The notes: generated by a model not told the origin, from the letters alone. Shown: positions 28,299 through 37,201, counted from the stretch's first letter. The stretch is DNA of 64,000 nt from Humibacter ginsenosidimutans (GCF_007859675.1 NZ_CP042305.1:992001-1056000), one strand, 5' to 3'. Translations and numbers: made by a program.

Positions 28299-29545
28299 AG
28301 CGACTCCTGCTCATCCGTCGGCGACGCGTAGAGGCCGAAGTCAGGGACCGCGAGACGCTCCCCGGCGCGAAGTGCGGACTGATGTGCAACGATTCCGGGG
28401 ACGGCGAACCGCGCCGACACCCAGGCATTCAAGGGCGGCAAGGTCTCGCTGAGGCCGGAGACGACGAAGTCGTTCACCAGGAACTGATGAGAGCCTTCAT
28501 GCCCGTTGTCCAGCCCCTCGAACGATCGGGGAAGCCCGCTGGGGTCATGAATCGGGGCGAATCCGCTGCGGAACTCCGCACGGAGGTCCTCGTCGACGAT
28601 GTCGTTTGATCCGCGGCCGGCGTTGGCCGGAGACTCCACCGGAGCCGTCGTGAGCAGATCGGTCACCGGGGTGTACCCGTCGAGCGTCTGCCACACCGCC
28701 GAGCCGGTCTGCTGCTCGAAACTGGCTCTCGTGCCGAACATGCTCATCCGGGAGCTGGGGATGTTCGTCGGCACGCCGATCCTGCGCATTTCGTTGATCC
28801 GCATCGACCCGCCGTCCGCGGTGGTGAACAGAGCCGTCTCATTGCTGAACTCGTTTCCCCACATGCTCACGGATGTGTCAAACACGCCATCCTTCTCCCG
28901 ATCGACATAGCCGACGCAGGACACCGAAGTGGCGTAGGAGTTCGTCACACCGAGGATGCTGCTGATCGAATGGGTCGGATACAGCATCGGAGGAAAGCTC
29001 GCCGTCCGCTTCCACTGGTCGCCACCGCTGTAGCGATACGCCTCGTAAAACCCGTGCGACATGTCGTGCAGGTACTCGGCTTCTCCATAGACGAAACGCC
29101 CGAAGGAGCCTTTCCGAAACTCCTTTCTGCAGAAGACGACGCCTGGGTAGTAATAGCTGGTCTCCCCCGTCATATAGGTCAGGCCGGTGGCCCGTACGAG
29201 CTGGAGGATCTGTTCGATCTCCTCGAGCGAGACTCCCATCGGTACCGACGAGTAGACATGTTTGCCGTGCTGCAGCGCGGCGATCGTCATGGGACCGTGC
29301 AGCCAACGCTGCGTGAACAGCGCCACGGCGTCCACGTCCGATCGAAGCAGCGCATCGAAGTCGTCGAAGAGACGAGTGATGCCAAACTGCTCACGTGCCG
29401 ACTGCAGTCGGTCAGGTACGACGTCGCACGCGGACACCTCCGAGATCCCGGGGTGTGCAAGGAACAACGGAAGCAGCTCGGGGGCGAACTGGCCGAGGCC
29501 GACCACGCCGACTTTCATGCTCTGCACTTGTTTCTTCTCCTTCAT
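28295..29545 (-). CDS. Gfo/Idh/MocA-family oxidoreductase, atypical active site
   Basis: A 416-residue protein with N-terminal Rossmann fold (MKVGVVGLGQFAPELLP) and a C-terminal beta-sheet domain. The family EKP motif reads SVP (residues 100-102), so the usual Lys is Val; the His region PTHSISSILG is present. It may bind NAD(P) but differ in mechanism or substrate. ATG 29545 is used; GTG 29527 with AAGGAG nine bases upstream is an equally good start. Follows the second GH4 gene and overlaps the epimerase gene by four bases. Confidence 0.82.
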   Translation of the reverse strand: MKEKKQVQSMKVGVVGLGQFAPELLPLFLAHPGISEVSACDVVPDRLQSAREQFGITRLFDDFDALLRSDVDAVALFTQRWLHGPMTIAALQHGKHVYSSVPMGVSLEEIEQILQLVRATGLTYMTGETSYYYPGVVFCRKEFRKGSFGRFVYGEAEYLHDMSHGFYEAYRYSGGDQWKRTASFPPMLYPTHSISSILGVTNSYATSVSCVGYVDREKDGVFDTSVSMWGNEFSNETALFTTADGGSMRINEMRRIGVPTNIPSSRMSMFGTRASFEQQTGSAVWQTLDGYTPVTDLLTTAPVESPANAGRGSNDIVDEDLRAEFRSGFAPIHDPSGLPRSFEGLDNGHEGSHQFLVNDFVVSGLSETLPPLNAWVSARFAVPGIVAHQSALRAGERLAVPDFGLYASPTDEQESL

Positions 29546-29602
29546 CTTTTCTTCTCTCGTCCCGCACGGGGTGTAGGGACCGGGGACGCTGAGGGCGGGT
29601 CG

Positions 29603-30946
29603 TCAGCGGAGGATGCAGCCGAACGGTTCGTTCGCGATCAGGAGCTCGTCGGCGAGGCTCGCGACCTGGGCCGTCGACAGGTGCGCGACCGCCGGATCCA
29701 GGCGGAGGGCGTTGAGGGCGCCCTTCCGGTCCCGATCGAAGCACGCGTCGATCAGCATTTGATACGACGCGGCCGGCCCCGCCAGGAGGCCGACCGCCGC
29801 CGCCGGGAGAGGAGCCGCTGTCAACGGCGTGAATCCGTTCGCGTCCGTGCGCACCGCGGTTTCGACCACAAGTCCGTCCGGCAGTTCGCGAACCTGTCCT
29901 CGGTTCGGCAGATTGCCGACATCGATGTAGACGCCGCCGCTGTGATGTGCCGCGATGATCTCGGCGGCACCCTCCCGTGTGGGTTGCAGACGCGAAGCCG
30001 GAATCCCCTCTTTCACGGCAGTTCGAACCTCGGACGTCCACTGTCGCTGATGATCCTGGCGGTCCTGGATACTCGTCCGCACCAAAGAATATCGATCCAT
30101 GCGTTCGCGGTCGTTGATCGTCCACGACAGGAATTCGCAGGTGTGCCGGTCCTCGAGCAGCGGCAGCGCTCCGGTGAGCTGGAAGAGCTCGGTTGCTAGC
30201 TCGTGCGCCGAGTGGAAGGCGCCGAATCCCTGAGCCCCTGGAAGGGCTTCGTCAAGAGCCGTCAGGCTCTCCCCGGCGGCGATGCGTTGGAGCAGATCGC
30301 CGAGCACATCGACTCCGCCGATCGACGCCGCGGTGATCCAGAAGAAGTGATTCAGACCCCCGTATTCGACCGCGAGTGCAGACTCCTCCACGTCGTACAC
30401 CCGCTGCAGGAACTCCAGGTTCTCGAACAAGCCATGGCAGAGGCCGATCACCTCGTTCTCGAGCTCGCGCGCGAGCACACCGGTCAGGAGCGTCATCGGG
30501 TTGGTGTAATTGAGCACCACCGCCGTGGGAGCGACCTTCGCGATCGCCCGGGCGATCCTCTGGAACACCGGAAAGTTCCTCACGAACCGCGACCAGCCGC
30601 CGGGGCCGCAGGTGTCACCCACCGTGTGGTAGACGTCGTACTTCTCAGGAATGGCGAGGTCGTGACGCATCGCGTCGAGCCCGCCGGTGGAGATCGCGAC
30701 GATGATGTACTCGGCCCCCTCCAGGGACCGCTCAAGGGAGCCGTCGACTCGAAAGGATGCGTCGACGCGAAGCTCCGCCGCCGCGCGGCTCGCGTACAGG
30801 CGCACGAGCTGCGCGGAAGCCTCATCGATGTCGTGCAGCACAATGGTGCTTCCGGCAAGCTCCTCGCGCAGAAGGATGTCCGTGACGATCGGGGGCGCCC
30901 ACTGCATGCTGCCGCCGCCGATGATGGTGATCCGCGCGCCGCTCAT
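29603..30946 (-). CDS. GH4 glycosidase, alpha-glucuronidase/alpha-galacturonidase subgroup
   Basis: A 447-residue GH4 enzyme with NAD motif IGGGSMQWAPPIVTD, GDTCGPGG (111-117), metal ligands in CHG (170-172) and GLNHF (H200). The CHG signature is that of the uronidase branch (Thermotoga Agu4-type, Bacillus LplD), unlike the CN branch enzyme at 18.3 kb. It would release a uronic acid from an alpha-uronide using NAD and manganese. ATG 30946 has GGAGAGG eight bases upstream. First gene of the leftward trio operon, divergent from nagB, behind TTGCA repeats. Confidence 0.88.
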   Translation of the reverse strand: MSGARITIIGGGSMQWAPPIVTDILLREELAGSTIVLHDIDEASAQLVRLYASRAAAELRVDASFRVDGSLERSLEGAEYIIVAISTGGLDAMRHDLAIPEKYDVYHTVGDTCGPGGWSRFVRNFPVFQRIARAIAKVAPTAVVLNYTNPMTLLTGVLARELENEVIGLCHGLFENLEFLQRVYDVEESALAVEYGGLNHFFWITAASIGGVDVLGDLLQRIAAGESLTALDEALPGAQGFGAFHSAHELATELFQLTGALPLLEDRHTCEFLSWTINDRERMDRYSLVRTSIQDRQDHQRQWTSEVRTAVKEGIPASRLQPTREGAAEIIAAHHSGGVYIDVGNLPNRGQVRELPDGLVVETAVRTDANGFTPLTAAPLPAAAVGLLAGPAASYQMLIDACFDRDRKGALNALRLDPAVAHLSTAQVASLADELLIANEPFGCILR

Positions 30947-31086
30947 CCCGTGAACCTCTCCATCGCGTGCCTCCTGCTCCTTCTGCCGCCGACGCTCGCC
31001 GCCGTTCCGGCCGAGCACGACCGCACCCGCCGTATCACAGACGCTAGCCGGGGCTTCCCGCACCCGTCAAGGAAATATTGCTGTAT

Positions 31087-31125
31087 TGTTGCAAACGACT
31101 GACTACTTTGCAGTTGAGTTGCAGT
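31087..31125. promoter_or_regulatory. TTGCA-repeat operator between GH4 and nagB
   Basis: GTTGCAAAC, TTTGCAG and GTTGCAG elements in the divergent region between the GH4/oxidoreductase operon and the NagB-like gene. Same core as at 26.05, 32.02 and 33.15 kb, so one regulator could control both directions. Confidence 0.55.
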
Positions 31126-31151
31126 TTTGACTAATAGGCATCGGAGGAGCC

Positions 31152-31928
31152 ATGCTCGACACGATCACGCACTTCGCCGCAGGCGATCTAGCAGTGCAGA
31201 TCCACCCGGATTTCTCGTCACTCGGAGAGGCGGCCGCGCGCGAGCTCGCCAAGGCGGTGAAGGCCGCGATCGAGTCACGTGGAAGCGCCCGCATCGTTCT
31301 GGCAACCGGTAACTCCCAGTTTCCGCTGATGACGAGCCTCGCTCGAGAAAGTCTCCCCTGGGACCGGGTCTCCGTGTTCCACATGGACGAATACGTCGGT
31401 ATCGAGGCCTCGCATCCGGCGAGCTTCCGGCGGTGGATCCACGAGCGGGTCGAGATTCCCTTCCGTCCGGCTCACGTGGAGTACATCGCAGGGGACGCCA
31501 CGGTCATCGATCGCGAGACCGACAGATACGAAGCGTCGCTGCGCGCGGCACCGATCGACGCTGTGTGCATGGGGATCGGCGAGAACGGTCATCTCGCCTT
31601 CAACGAGCCCATCGATTGTGATTTCTCGGACCAGCGCTGGGTGAGACGAATCCAGCTCCAGGAAGCGTCACGACGTCAGCAGGTCAACGAGGGGCACTTT
31701 CCCGACATCGCGGCCGTGCCCGACTCCGCGATCACGCTGACCATCCCCGCTCTTCTCTCCGCCGCTCGAGTGATCGTCAGCGCGCCGGAGGCCCGGAAGT
31801 CCGCTGCGGTACGCCAGTCGCTGACGGGCGACGTCACGACAACGTGCCCCGCCTCCATACTCCAGCGCACGCCACAGGCAGTCCTTCTGCTCGACAGGCA
31901 GTCGGCGTCCGAGCTCCCGTCCTGCTGA
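31152..31928 (+). CDS. nagB: NagB-like glucosamine-6-phosphate deaminase/isomerase family protein
   Basis: A 258-residue protein of the NagB/6-phosphogluconolactonase superfamily with phosphate loop VLATGNSQ, FHMDEYVG (D79, matching E. coli Asp72) and GIGENGHLAFNEP (141-153). E. coli has NDGH here; the Asp141 position is Asn145, while His147 and Glu152 are kept. It may deaminate GlcN6P, or act on a related phosphosugar. RBS GGAGGAG precedes ATG 31152. Divergent from the GH4 operon and followed by the LacI regulator. No nagA is present in the island. Confidence 0.82.
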   Translation: MLDTITHFAAGDLAVQIHPDFSSLGEAAARELAKAVKAAIESRGSARIVLATGNSQFPLMTSLARESLPWDRVSVFHMDEYVGIEASHPASFRRWIHERVEIPFRPAHVEYIAGDATVIDRETDRYEASLRAAPIDAVCMGIGENGHLAFNEPIDCDFSDQRWVRRIQLQEASRRQQVNEGHFPDIAAVPDSAITLTIPALLSAARVIVSAPEARKSAAVRQSLTGDVTTTCPASILQRTPQAVLLLDRQSASELPSC

Positions 31929-32020
31929 GGTCGCCGGCCCGGACCCGGCATGGCATAGCAACGGACCACACTATCTATTGGGCGGCATGCCTACCCTCGC
32001 CGCATCGATGACGCTAGCCT

Positions 32021-32057
32021 GTTGCGAAAGGTAGCAACTTTGCGCATGAATTGCAGC
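32021..32057. promoter_or_regulatory. TTGCA-repeat operator ahead of the LacI gene
   Basis: GTTGCGAAAGGTAGCAAC is an inverted repeat (GTTGC/GCAAC), followed by TTTGCG and ATTGCAG. It lies about 70 bases upstream of the LacI start, suggesting autoregulation. Confidence 0.55.
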
Positions 32058-32127
32058 CGGATGCACGTGCCGCTCTTCTCGGGCTGTAGCGACGCGCGCT
32101 GATTCCGGCCGCACGAGGAGGACGACG

Positions 32128-33132
32128 TTGACGGTAACTCTGGCAGACCTGGCGAAGGCGACGAGCCTTTCGGTGTCGACCGTGTCGAGAGCGCTCTCGG
32201 TTCCGGACATGGTGAACGAGAAGACCCGGCAGCGCGTCCGGGATGCCGCCGCCGAGCTCGGGTACGTCGCTCACACGGTTTCTGGCGATCCCGACCGTTC
32301 GGGTCTTATCGGCCTGGTGGTTCCCGATATTGCGAACCCGTTTTTTCCGCCCATTATCAAGGCCGTTCAGGTCCGAGCGCGGCAGAAGGGACTGCGCGTT
32401 CTCATCGGCGATATCGACGAGCGTCCGGCCGAAGAAGTCAGGCTCGCGCGGGAGATGCAAGAGCGCGTCGATGGGTTGATCGTGGTATCGCCGCGTACGT
32501 CGCAGGACGAGATCGGCGAGTTCACGCAGCTGGGACCACTCGTCGTGATCAATCGGGCGGTGCCAGGTGTGACCTCCGTGATCATCGAGGACGACAATGC
32601 CATCCAACAGGCCGTCGAGCATCTGGTTGCCCTGGGTCACAACACGATCTGCTATCTCAACGGGCCGAAGCGGTCCTGGTCGAACGGACGTCGACGGGAC
32701 GCCGTCGAGGCAGCCTGCCGGACCTGCGGAGTCGAACTCCGCGAATTCGGCGCATTCGAGCCGCAGATCCAAGCGGGCGTGCGCGCGGCAGACCTCGTCT
32801 TCGCGTCCGAGGCGACGGCGGTCATCGCGTATGACGATCTGATCGCATTGGGTGTCATGGCTCGGCTCGCCGAACGCGGAGTCACGGTCGGCAAGCAGAT
32901 CAGCGTCATCGGAATCGACGATTCACCGATGTCCGGCATGGCCTATCCATCGCTGACCTCGATCCACGTCCCCGGCGCCGACGCCGGCACCGCCGCAGTT
33001 GACCTTCTCCTGGACCTGATCGCTGAACCATCGCAGGAGGAGCCCAAGAGCCTCCAGCTTGAGGCCAGCCTCATCCTTCGAGGCTCCACGGGACTCCGGC
33101 AAGACGGCATGCTCGCGCAGGCCACCACTTGA
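32128..33132 (+). CDS. LacI-family transcriptional regulator
   Basis: A 334-residue LacI/GalR regulator: helix-turn-helix at residues 3-25 (TLADLAKATSLSVSTVSRAL), hinge, and periplasmic-binding-like effector domain (GLIGLVVPDIANPFF, VIAYDDLIALGVM, VIGIDDSPMSGMAYPSLTSI). The TTG start 32128 has GAGGAGGACGACG upstream. It most likely represses the island through the TTGCA-type sites, released by an imported sugar or sugar phosphate. Oriented with nagB and the second Gfo/Idh gene. Confidence 0.92.
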   Translation: MTVTLADLAKATSLSVSTVSRALSVPDMVNEKTRQRVRDAAAELGYVAHTVSGDPDRSGLIGLVVPDIANPFFPPIIKAVQVRARQKGLRVLIGDIDERPAEEVRLAREMQERVDGLIVVSPRTSQDEIGEFTQLGPLVVINRAVPGVTSVIIEDDNAIQQAVEHLVALGHNTICYLNGPKRSWSNGRRRDAVEAACRTCGVELREFGAFEPQIQAGVRAADLVFASEATAVIAYDDLIALGVMARLAERGVTVGKQISVIGIDDSPMSGMAYPSLTSIHVPGADAGTAAVDLLLDLIAEPSQEEPKSLQLEASLILRGSTGLRQDGMLAQATT

Positions 33133-33143
33133 CACCACAATTT

Positions 33144-33170
33144 TGTCGCAATTTGCACATTGACTTGCAG
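33144..33170. promoter_or_regulatory. TTGCA-repeat operator and promoter of the second Gfo/Idh gene
   Basis: GTCGCAATTTGCAC is close to a TGCAATTTGCA palindrome, followed by CTTGCAG. A possible promoter is TTGCAC (33153-33158) with TACTCT (33177-33182) 18 bases on, so the operator overlaps the -35 box. Confidence 0.5.
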
Positions 33171-33238
33171 TCCGCGTACTCTTGTCGCCGAGTGCCGTTT
33201 CGGACTCAACCATGACTGAACCGAACGAAGGCGAAGCT

Positions 33239-34567
33239 ATGCAGCGAACACGATATGCAATCTGCGGTCTGAGCAACCGGGCAATCTACGAGTACGCGCT
33301 GCCGCTCCTCGGAGGCCGGGAGTGGTCAGCCCCCGAAGAGGACTACTCGGGCGTCGGCGAGTTGGTCGCTATCGTGGACATCGATCAGACCCGGGTTCAG
33401 CGATTTCTCGAACGCACAGGTGCGAACGTTCCGTGCTACTCTCCGGACGACTTCGATCGGATGGTCGTGGAGCAGCATCCAGACCAGGCGATCGTCGCAG
33501 GTCCGGACTTCACCCACGCTCGATATGCGGTGTCCGCGCTCGAACACGGCCTCGATGTCATCGTCGAGAAGCCACTGGCGCACACCGCGAGCGACGCACG
33601 TGCCATTCTCGACGCAGAGCAACGCAGCGCGGGAGAGGTCACCGTCACGCACAATGCACGCTACGAAGGCGCTGCGGGAAGACTCCGCGATCTGATCCGG
33701 TCAGGTGCCATCGGAACGGTGATCTCCGTCGACCTGGTGGAGGGTGTGGACACCTATCACGGGGCGAGCTTCTTTCGCCGATGGAATCGGAGACGATCGT
33801 ACTCCGGCGGGCTGGCGGTCACGAAGGGCTGCCACACCATCGACCTCATCAACTGGTTGCTCGCCGACGCGCCACAAAGCGTTTTCGCACACGGAGGACT
33901 CGCTTTCTACGGGCCCGAGAGTCCGCACCGACCTCGGGACCGTGCCGGGGCGCTTCTCGGTTCTAGCGACGAGGCCCGCCTTAACCCATATGCACAACGA
34001 TGGCAGACCGGCCGCGTGCCAGAGGACCAGACCCTTTTCACTGGAGAGTGGCAATCGCTCGGCTACCCGGCTCAGTATCCGGAAGGAGAAATCCGGGGAA
34101 TCTTCGACGCCGAAATCGATATCGAGGATCACTACTCGGCTCTCATCCGCTACACGGGAGGCGCCACGATGGCATACACGCTCTGCTTCTCCATGCCGTG
34201 GGAGGGCCACCGGATCGGCATCACCGGCACCCATGGGCGCATCGAGACCGAGAGCATCGCTTATCGCCAGCTCCCCGAGAGCTCCGAGCCCACAACCATC
34301 CGCGTTGACCGGCTCTTCGGACCAAGCGAAGTGGTCTCCGTAGTCTCTGAGCCCGGCGGTCACGATGCTGCAGACGCACGCATACGCCGCGACCTGTTCC
34401 TGCCTTCTCCTACCGCATCGGGGACCAACGCGATTCGCGCCACGGGATTCCAGGGCGCTATCGCCGTGGCGACCGGAGAAGCGATGGCCCGATCGATCGC
34501 CGAACGTCGTGAGATTGTGGTCGCCGAGTTGCTAGACCTCCAAGAACTTCCCGAGTGGGAGTCCTGA
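33239..34567 (+). CDS. Gfo/Idh/MocA-family oxidoreductase
   Basis: A 442-residue NAD(P)-dependent sugar oxidoreductase with the canonical EKP motif intact (VIVEKPLAH, residues 108-115) and C-terminal motifs GCHTIDLINWLL. ATG 33239 is preceded by GAAGGCGAAG; in-frame ATG 33212 is an alternative. It probably oxidises a sugar, inositol or sugar acid in the island pathway. It has its own TTGCA operator and is the last gene of the carbohydrate island. Confidence 0.88.
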   Translation: MQRTRYAICGLSNRAIYEYALPLLGGREWSAPEEDYSGVGELVAIVDIDQTRVQRFLERTGANVPCYSPDDFDRMVVEQHPDQAIVAGPDFTHARYAVSALEHGLDVIVEKPLAHTASDARAILDAEQRSAGEVTVTHNARYEGAAGRLRDLIRSGAIGTVISVDLVEGVDTYHGASFFRRWNRRRSYSGGLAVTKGCHTIDLINWLLADAPQSVFAHGGLAFYGPESPHRPRDRAGALLGSSDEARLNPYAQRWQTGRVPEDQTLFTGEWQSLGYPAQYPEGEIRGIFDAEIDIEDHYSALIRYTGGATMAYTLCFSMPWEGHRIGITGTHGRIETESIAYRQLPESSEPTTIRVDRLFGPSEVVSVVSEPGGHDAADARIRRDLFLPSPTASGTNAIRATGFQGAIAVATGEAMARSIAERREIVVAELLDLQELPEWES

Positions 34568-34910
34568 CTCAGTGTCTCTCTGACTCCTGCGGCCAGGGCT
34601 TCGGCCAGTGCTCATGAGACGCTCCGGCAACGGTCCTATCTTGTTGCCGTCTCATCCCATTGATCGATCTAGCGGCCACGTTCCCAAAACGCCTCCCCGC
34701 GGGATCGCTAAGCAGCTCCGAATTGCATGGACGGAGCGTGTGCCAGACACCCGCTGACGTGGCGCGGACTGTGACAGCCCCTCCATGGCCGCGATACAAC
34801 CTGCAGTGCTGGGCCCGAATGCAGGCCACACAAGGTGACGATTTGGCGTCTCTCGCCACGGTGATCGTCACCGCTCCTACGGGCAGGTCGACATTCACGT
34901 CGCGCTTGAG
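34568..34910 (+). other. Junction between carbohydrate island and element core
   Basis: No recognisable gene. An 84-codon frame (34660-34914) overlaps the AraC start but has no family features. The stretch marks the border between cargo and conjugation genes and presumably holds the AraC promoter. No repeats or transposase remnants were recognised. Confidence 0.4.
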
Positions 34911-35888
34911 GTGAACGGGGGGCGCGAACTCTTGCACAAGTTGGCATGCCAATCGCGTGGGCCTCGGCTGCCCACGCTGTATTCGGCGGTTGTGGCTCGC
35001 ACGCGAACCTTCCATCGGCCGTTGGGCCCGGTGGCCTACGACTGCGTGAAGGTCATAGTGGTTCGTGACGGGTCGGCGATCTTGTTCAGCGAGTTTGGGC
35101 AGAAGCCGGTCAACGTCGGCGATGTCGTGCTACTCGGCGCGAACGTGTTATGCGGAGCAGAGCCCGAAGGGCACGTCATCACGACCACGATCTACCTGGA
35201 TACCGATTACTTGGTGGACCAGGTGTTCTGGCAATATGCGGGTCTGCTCCGTGACAGACTCGATGCGCAGGGATTAGCATCGCAGCTGTATTCGGAGCCC
35301 GCCCAGATTCTCCGCATCGGCGAATATCGTGCGGGATCGTTGATGCCCTGGCTGGACGAACTGGTGGCGTTGAGCATCGGCCGGAACTTCGGCGCGCATT
35401 TCAACCGGACGCAGGCGTTGTGGTTCTCAGTCGCAAACGTGATCGGACCGTACGTTGCGGTGACACCTATGCGAATCTCGCCGTCTCAGCGTGCCCGGTC
35501 GCGGCCTACCGTGCCGCGGTCTCGCCGGTTTGCTCCGTTGCGGGATGAGGCTCGTCGTGCCCGTGAGGCGATGATCGGTGACCTTGCAGCGAACTGGACG
35601 CTGAATGACCTGGCTTGTGTCGTTCATCTCTCGCCGCGGCAGGTGGCTCGGGTGTTCATCGATGCCTACGGCAAGACGCCGCAGGCGTATCTCACGATGC
35701 TGCGTGTCGAGAAGATGGCGAGACTACTCCGGAGTACGAACCTCGCGGTCGCTGGGATCGGACGAGAGGTCGGGTGGCGCAGCCGGAGCCGTGCTGTAGA
35801 AGCCTTCCGCGAATGCACTGGCATCACACCGGTGCAGTATCGCCAGATGGGCGTCTCCCCGGATAGCTCACCGGGATCAGGACAGTGA
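34911..35888 (+). CDS. AraC-family regulator of the mobile element
   Basis: A protein of up to 325 residues: an N-terminal sensing domain (FHRPLGPVAYDCVKVIVVRDGSAILF, VGDVVLLGANVL) and two C-terminal AraC helix-turn-helix motifs (about residues 228-310, WTLNDLACVVHLSPRQVARVF and AVAGIGREVGWRSRSRAVEAFRECTG). Similar proteins sit in front of primase genes in actinobacterial conjugative elements and probably control transfer. The GTG start 34911 is uncertain; similarity to the family begins about residue 20. Confidence 0.82.
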   Translation: MNGGRELLHKLACQSRGPRLPTLYSAVVARTRTFHRPLGPVAYDCVKVIVVRDGSAILFSEFGQKPVNVGDVVLLGANVLCGAEPEGHVITTTIYLDTDYLVDQVFWQYAGLLRDRLDAQGLASQLYSEPAQILRIGEYRAGSLMPWLDELVALSIGRNFGAHFNRTQALWFSVANVIGPYVAVTPMRISPSQRARSRPTVPRSRRFAPLRDEARRAREAMIGDLAANWTLNDLACVVHLSPRQVARVFIDAYGKTPQAYLTMLRVEKMARLLRSTNLAVAGIGREVGWRSRSRAVEAFRECTGITPVQYRQMGVSPDSSPGSGQ

Positions 35889-36107
35889 AGTTGTCCATCA
35901 AGACGGCGTTCGGACGCTGACGACCGAACGACCCGCACGACTGTTACGCCGGTTGCCAAACGTCAGGTGCACCGACTGGCTCTCCCTGACGGCCAACCTA
36001 CCGATCTTCCTCGCTGACCGTCTTCGACACACCGGGTAGTCCTCCTGGCGCACTTCATGATCGCAGGGCCGCCCGCTGGGCTCGGCCCGCCGAGGGAAGG
36101 CGAAGGC

Positions 36108-36263
36108 ATGACGGCGACGAGTGCAACACGGGCAGGGCCGAACATGGGAGCTGACGCGCCTCATGGACAAACGGCGCGCATAGCGGACTCGCTCGGGTCG
36201 TGTGACACAGCGCGGTCCGACTCGAGGATCCGAGCCACGATCGTGGAGCGGGGTCCGCGATGA
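36108..36263 (+). CDS. Small ORF coupled to the primase gene
   Basis: A possible 51-residue protein (MTATSATRAGPNMGAD...) whose TGA overlaps the primase ATG (ATGA), with AAGGCGAAGG before its start. No domain is seen. The overlap supports translation, but sequence alone cannot confirm it. The rest of 35889-36259 shows no gene. Confidence 0.35.
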   Translation: MTATSATRAGPNMGADAPHGQTARIADSLGSCDTARSDSRIRATIVERGPR

Positions 36264-37201
36264 CGTCACGCGATGCCGTCCTTTCGGTGCTGGAACACAT
36301 GGACGAGCAAGAGCCTCTCTCCGCGGCAGCACGCGCACTGGCGGAGGCGGGTGTGCCGGTGTTCCCGTGCGTGCCGGGCGCGAAACGACCATTGACGGAG
36401 CATGGGTTCCACGAAGCCACAACTGACGCGGCTGTGGTGGTGGCGTGGTGGCGGCAGCATCCGGCTGCGAACATCGGGATGCCGACAGGCCATCCGTCTG
36501 CGATCGTTGTGGCGGACGTGGACGTGCATGGCCCGGTCAGCGGCTACGCAGCCTTCGAGCGCGCCATCCACGCCGGCTTGGCCGACGGCTGGCAGTTGAC
36601 GGTGACCACACCGTCGGGTGGCATGCATGCCTACTATCCGGCGCCCTACAGCATGTCGCAGTCGTGCTGGCAGGCCGCCCGCGTCGCGATCGATTTCCGG
36701 GGTGATGGCGGGTACGTCCTTCTCCCGCCATCGCGGACGATCATCGACGGCGAGACCGTGCCCTACCGGGTAGTAACGAGGGGATCCGTTCCGGGCCGGG
36801 TGCTGGACGCCGATCGGCTGCGGGATTTCCTGGACCCTCGTCCCGTCCGGGTCCCAACGACCGATGCGGGGTCGCAACGACCGACAGACACCGGCCGCCT
36901 CGCAGCATGGGTCGCCGGCCGGCAAGAGGGCGAACGCAATCGCGGCCTGTTCTGGGCCGCCTGCCGTCTGGCGGAGAACGGCGTGCCAGCCACCGACGCC
37001 CTCGACGCCCTCACTGTCGCCGCAGGCCAGGTCGGCCTGGGAGAGCGAGAGATCAGCACGACGGTTCGGTCGGCATACCGCACGGTGGGGGTGGCATCAC
37101 GTCAGCACCGCAATCGCCGTGCATCGAAAGGTGCCGAAGGCGAGTGGTTTCGGTCCGGCGAGGCGTGTCGTTCTGATGCGTCGTGGCCGGGATTGTCGTG
37201 A
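36260..37201 (+). CDS. Bifunctional DNA primase/polymerase (prim-pol)
   Basis: A 313-residue archaeo-eukaryotic-type prim-pol: GVPVFPCVPGAKRPLTEHGFHEAT at the start, the acidic pair D86/D88 in VADVDVHGP, TPSGGMHAYY with the conserved His, and IDFRGDGGYVLLPPS. It would prime and extend the transferred strand or replicate the excised element. First large gene of the rightward core operon and overlapping the next gene by 19 bases. Confidence 0.9.
   Translation: MTSRDAVLSVLEHMDEQEPLSAAARALAEAGVPVFPCVPGAKRPLTEHGFHEATTDAAVVVAWWRQHPAANIGMPTGHPSAIVVADVDVHGPVSGYAAFERAIHAGLADGWQLTVTTPSGGMHAYYPAPYSMSQSCWQAARVAIDFRGDGGYVLLPPSRTIIDGETVPYRVVTRGSVPGRVLDADRLRDFLDPRPVRVPTTDAGSQRPTDTGRLAAWVAGRQEGERNRGLFWAACRLAENGVPATDALDALTVAAGQVGLGEREISTTVRSAYRTVGVASRQHRNRRASKGAEGEWFRSGEACRSDASWPGLS

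Noticed and set aside
34660..34914. 84-codon frame as a regulatory partner of the AraC gene
   Set aside because: No ribosome binding site or domain; the stop overlap with the uncertain AraC GTG is likely chance.
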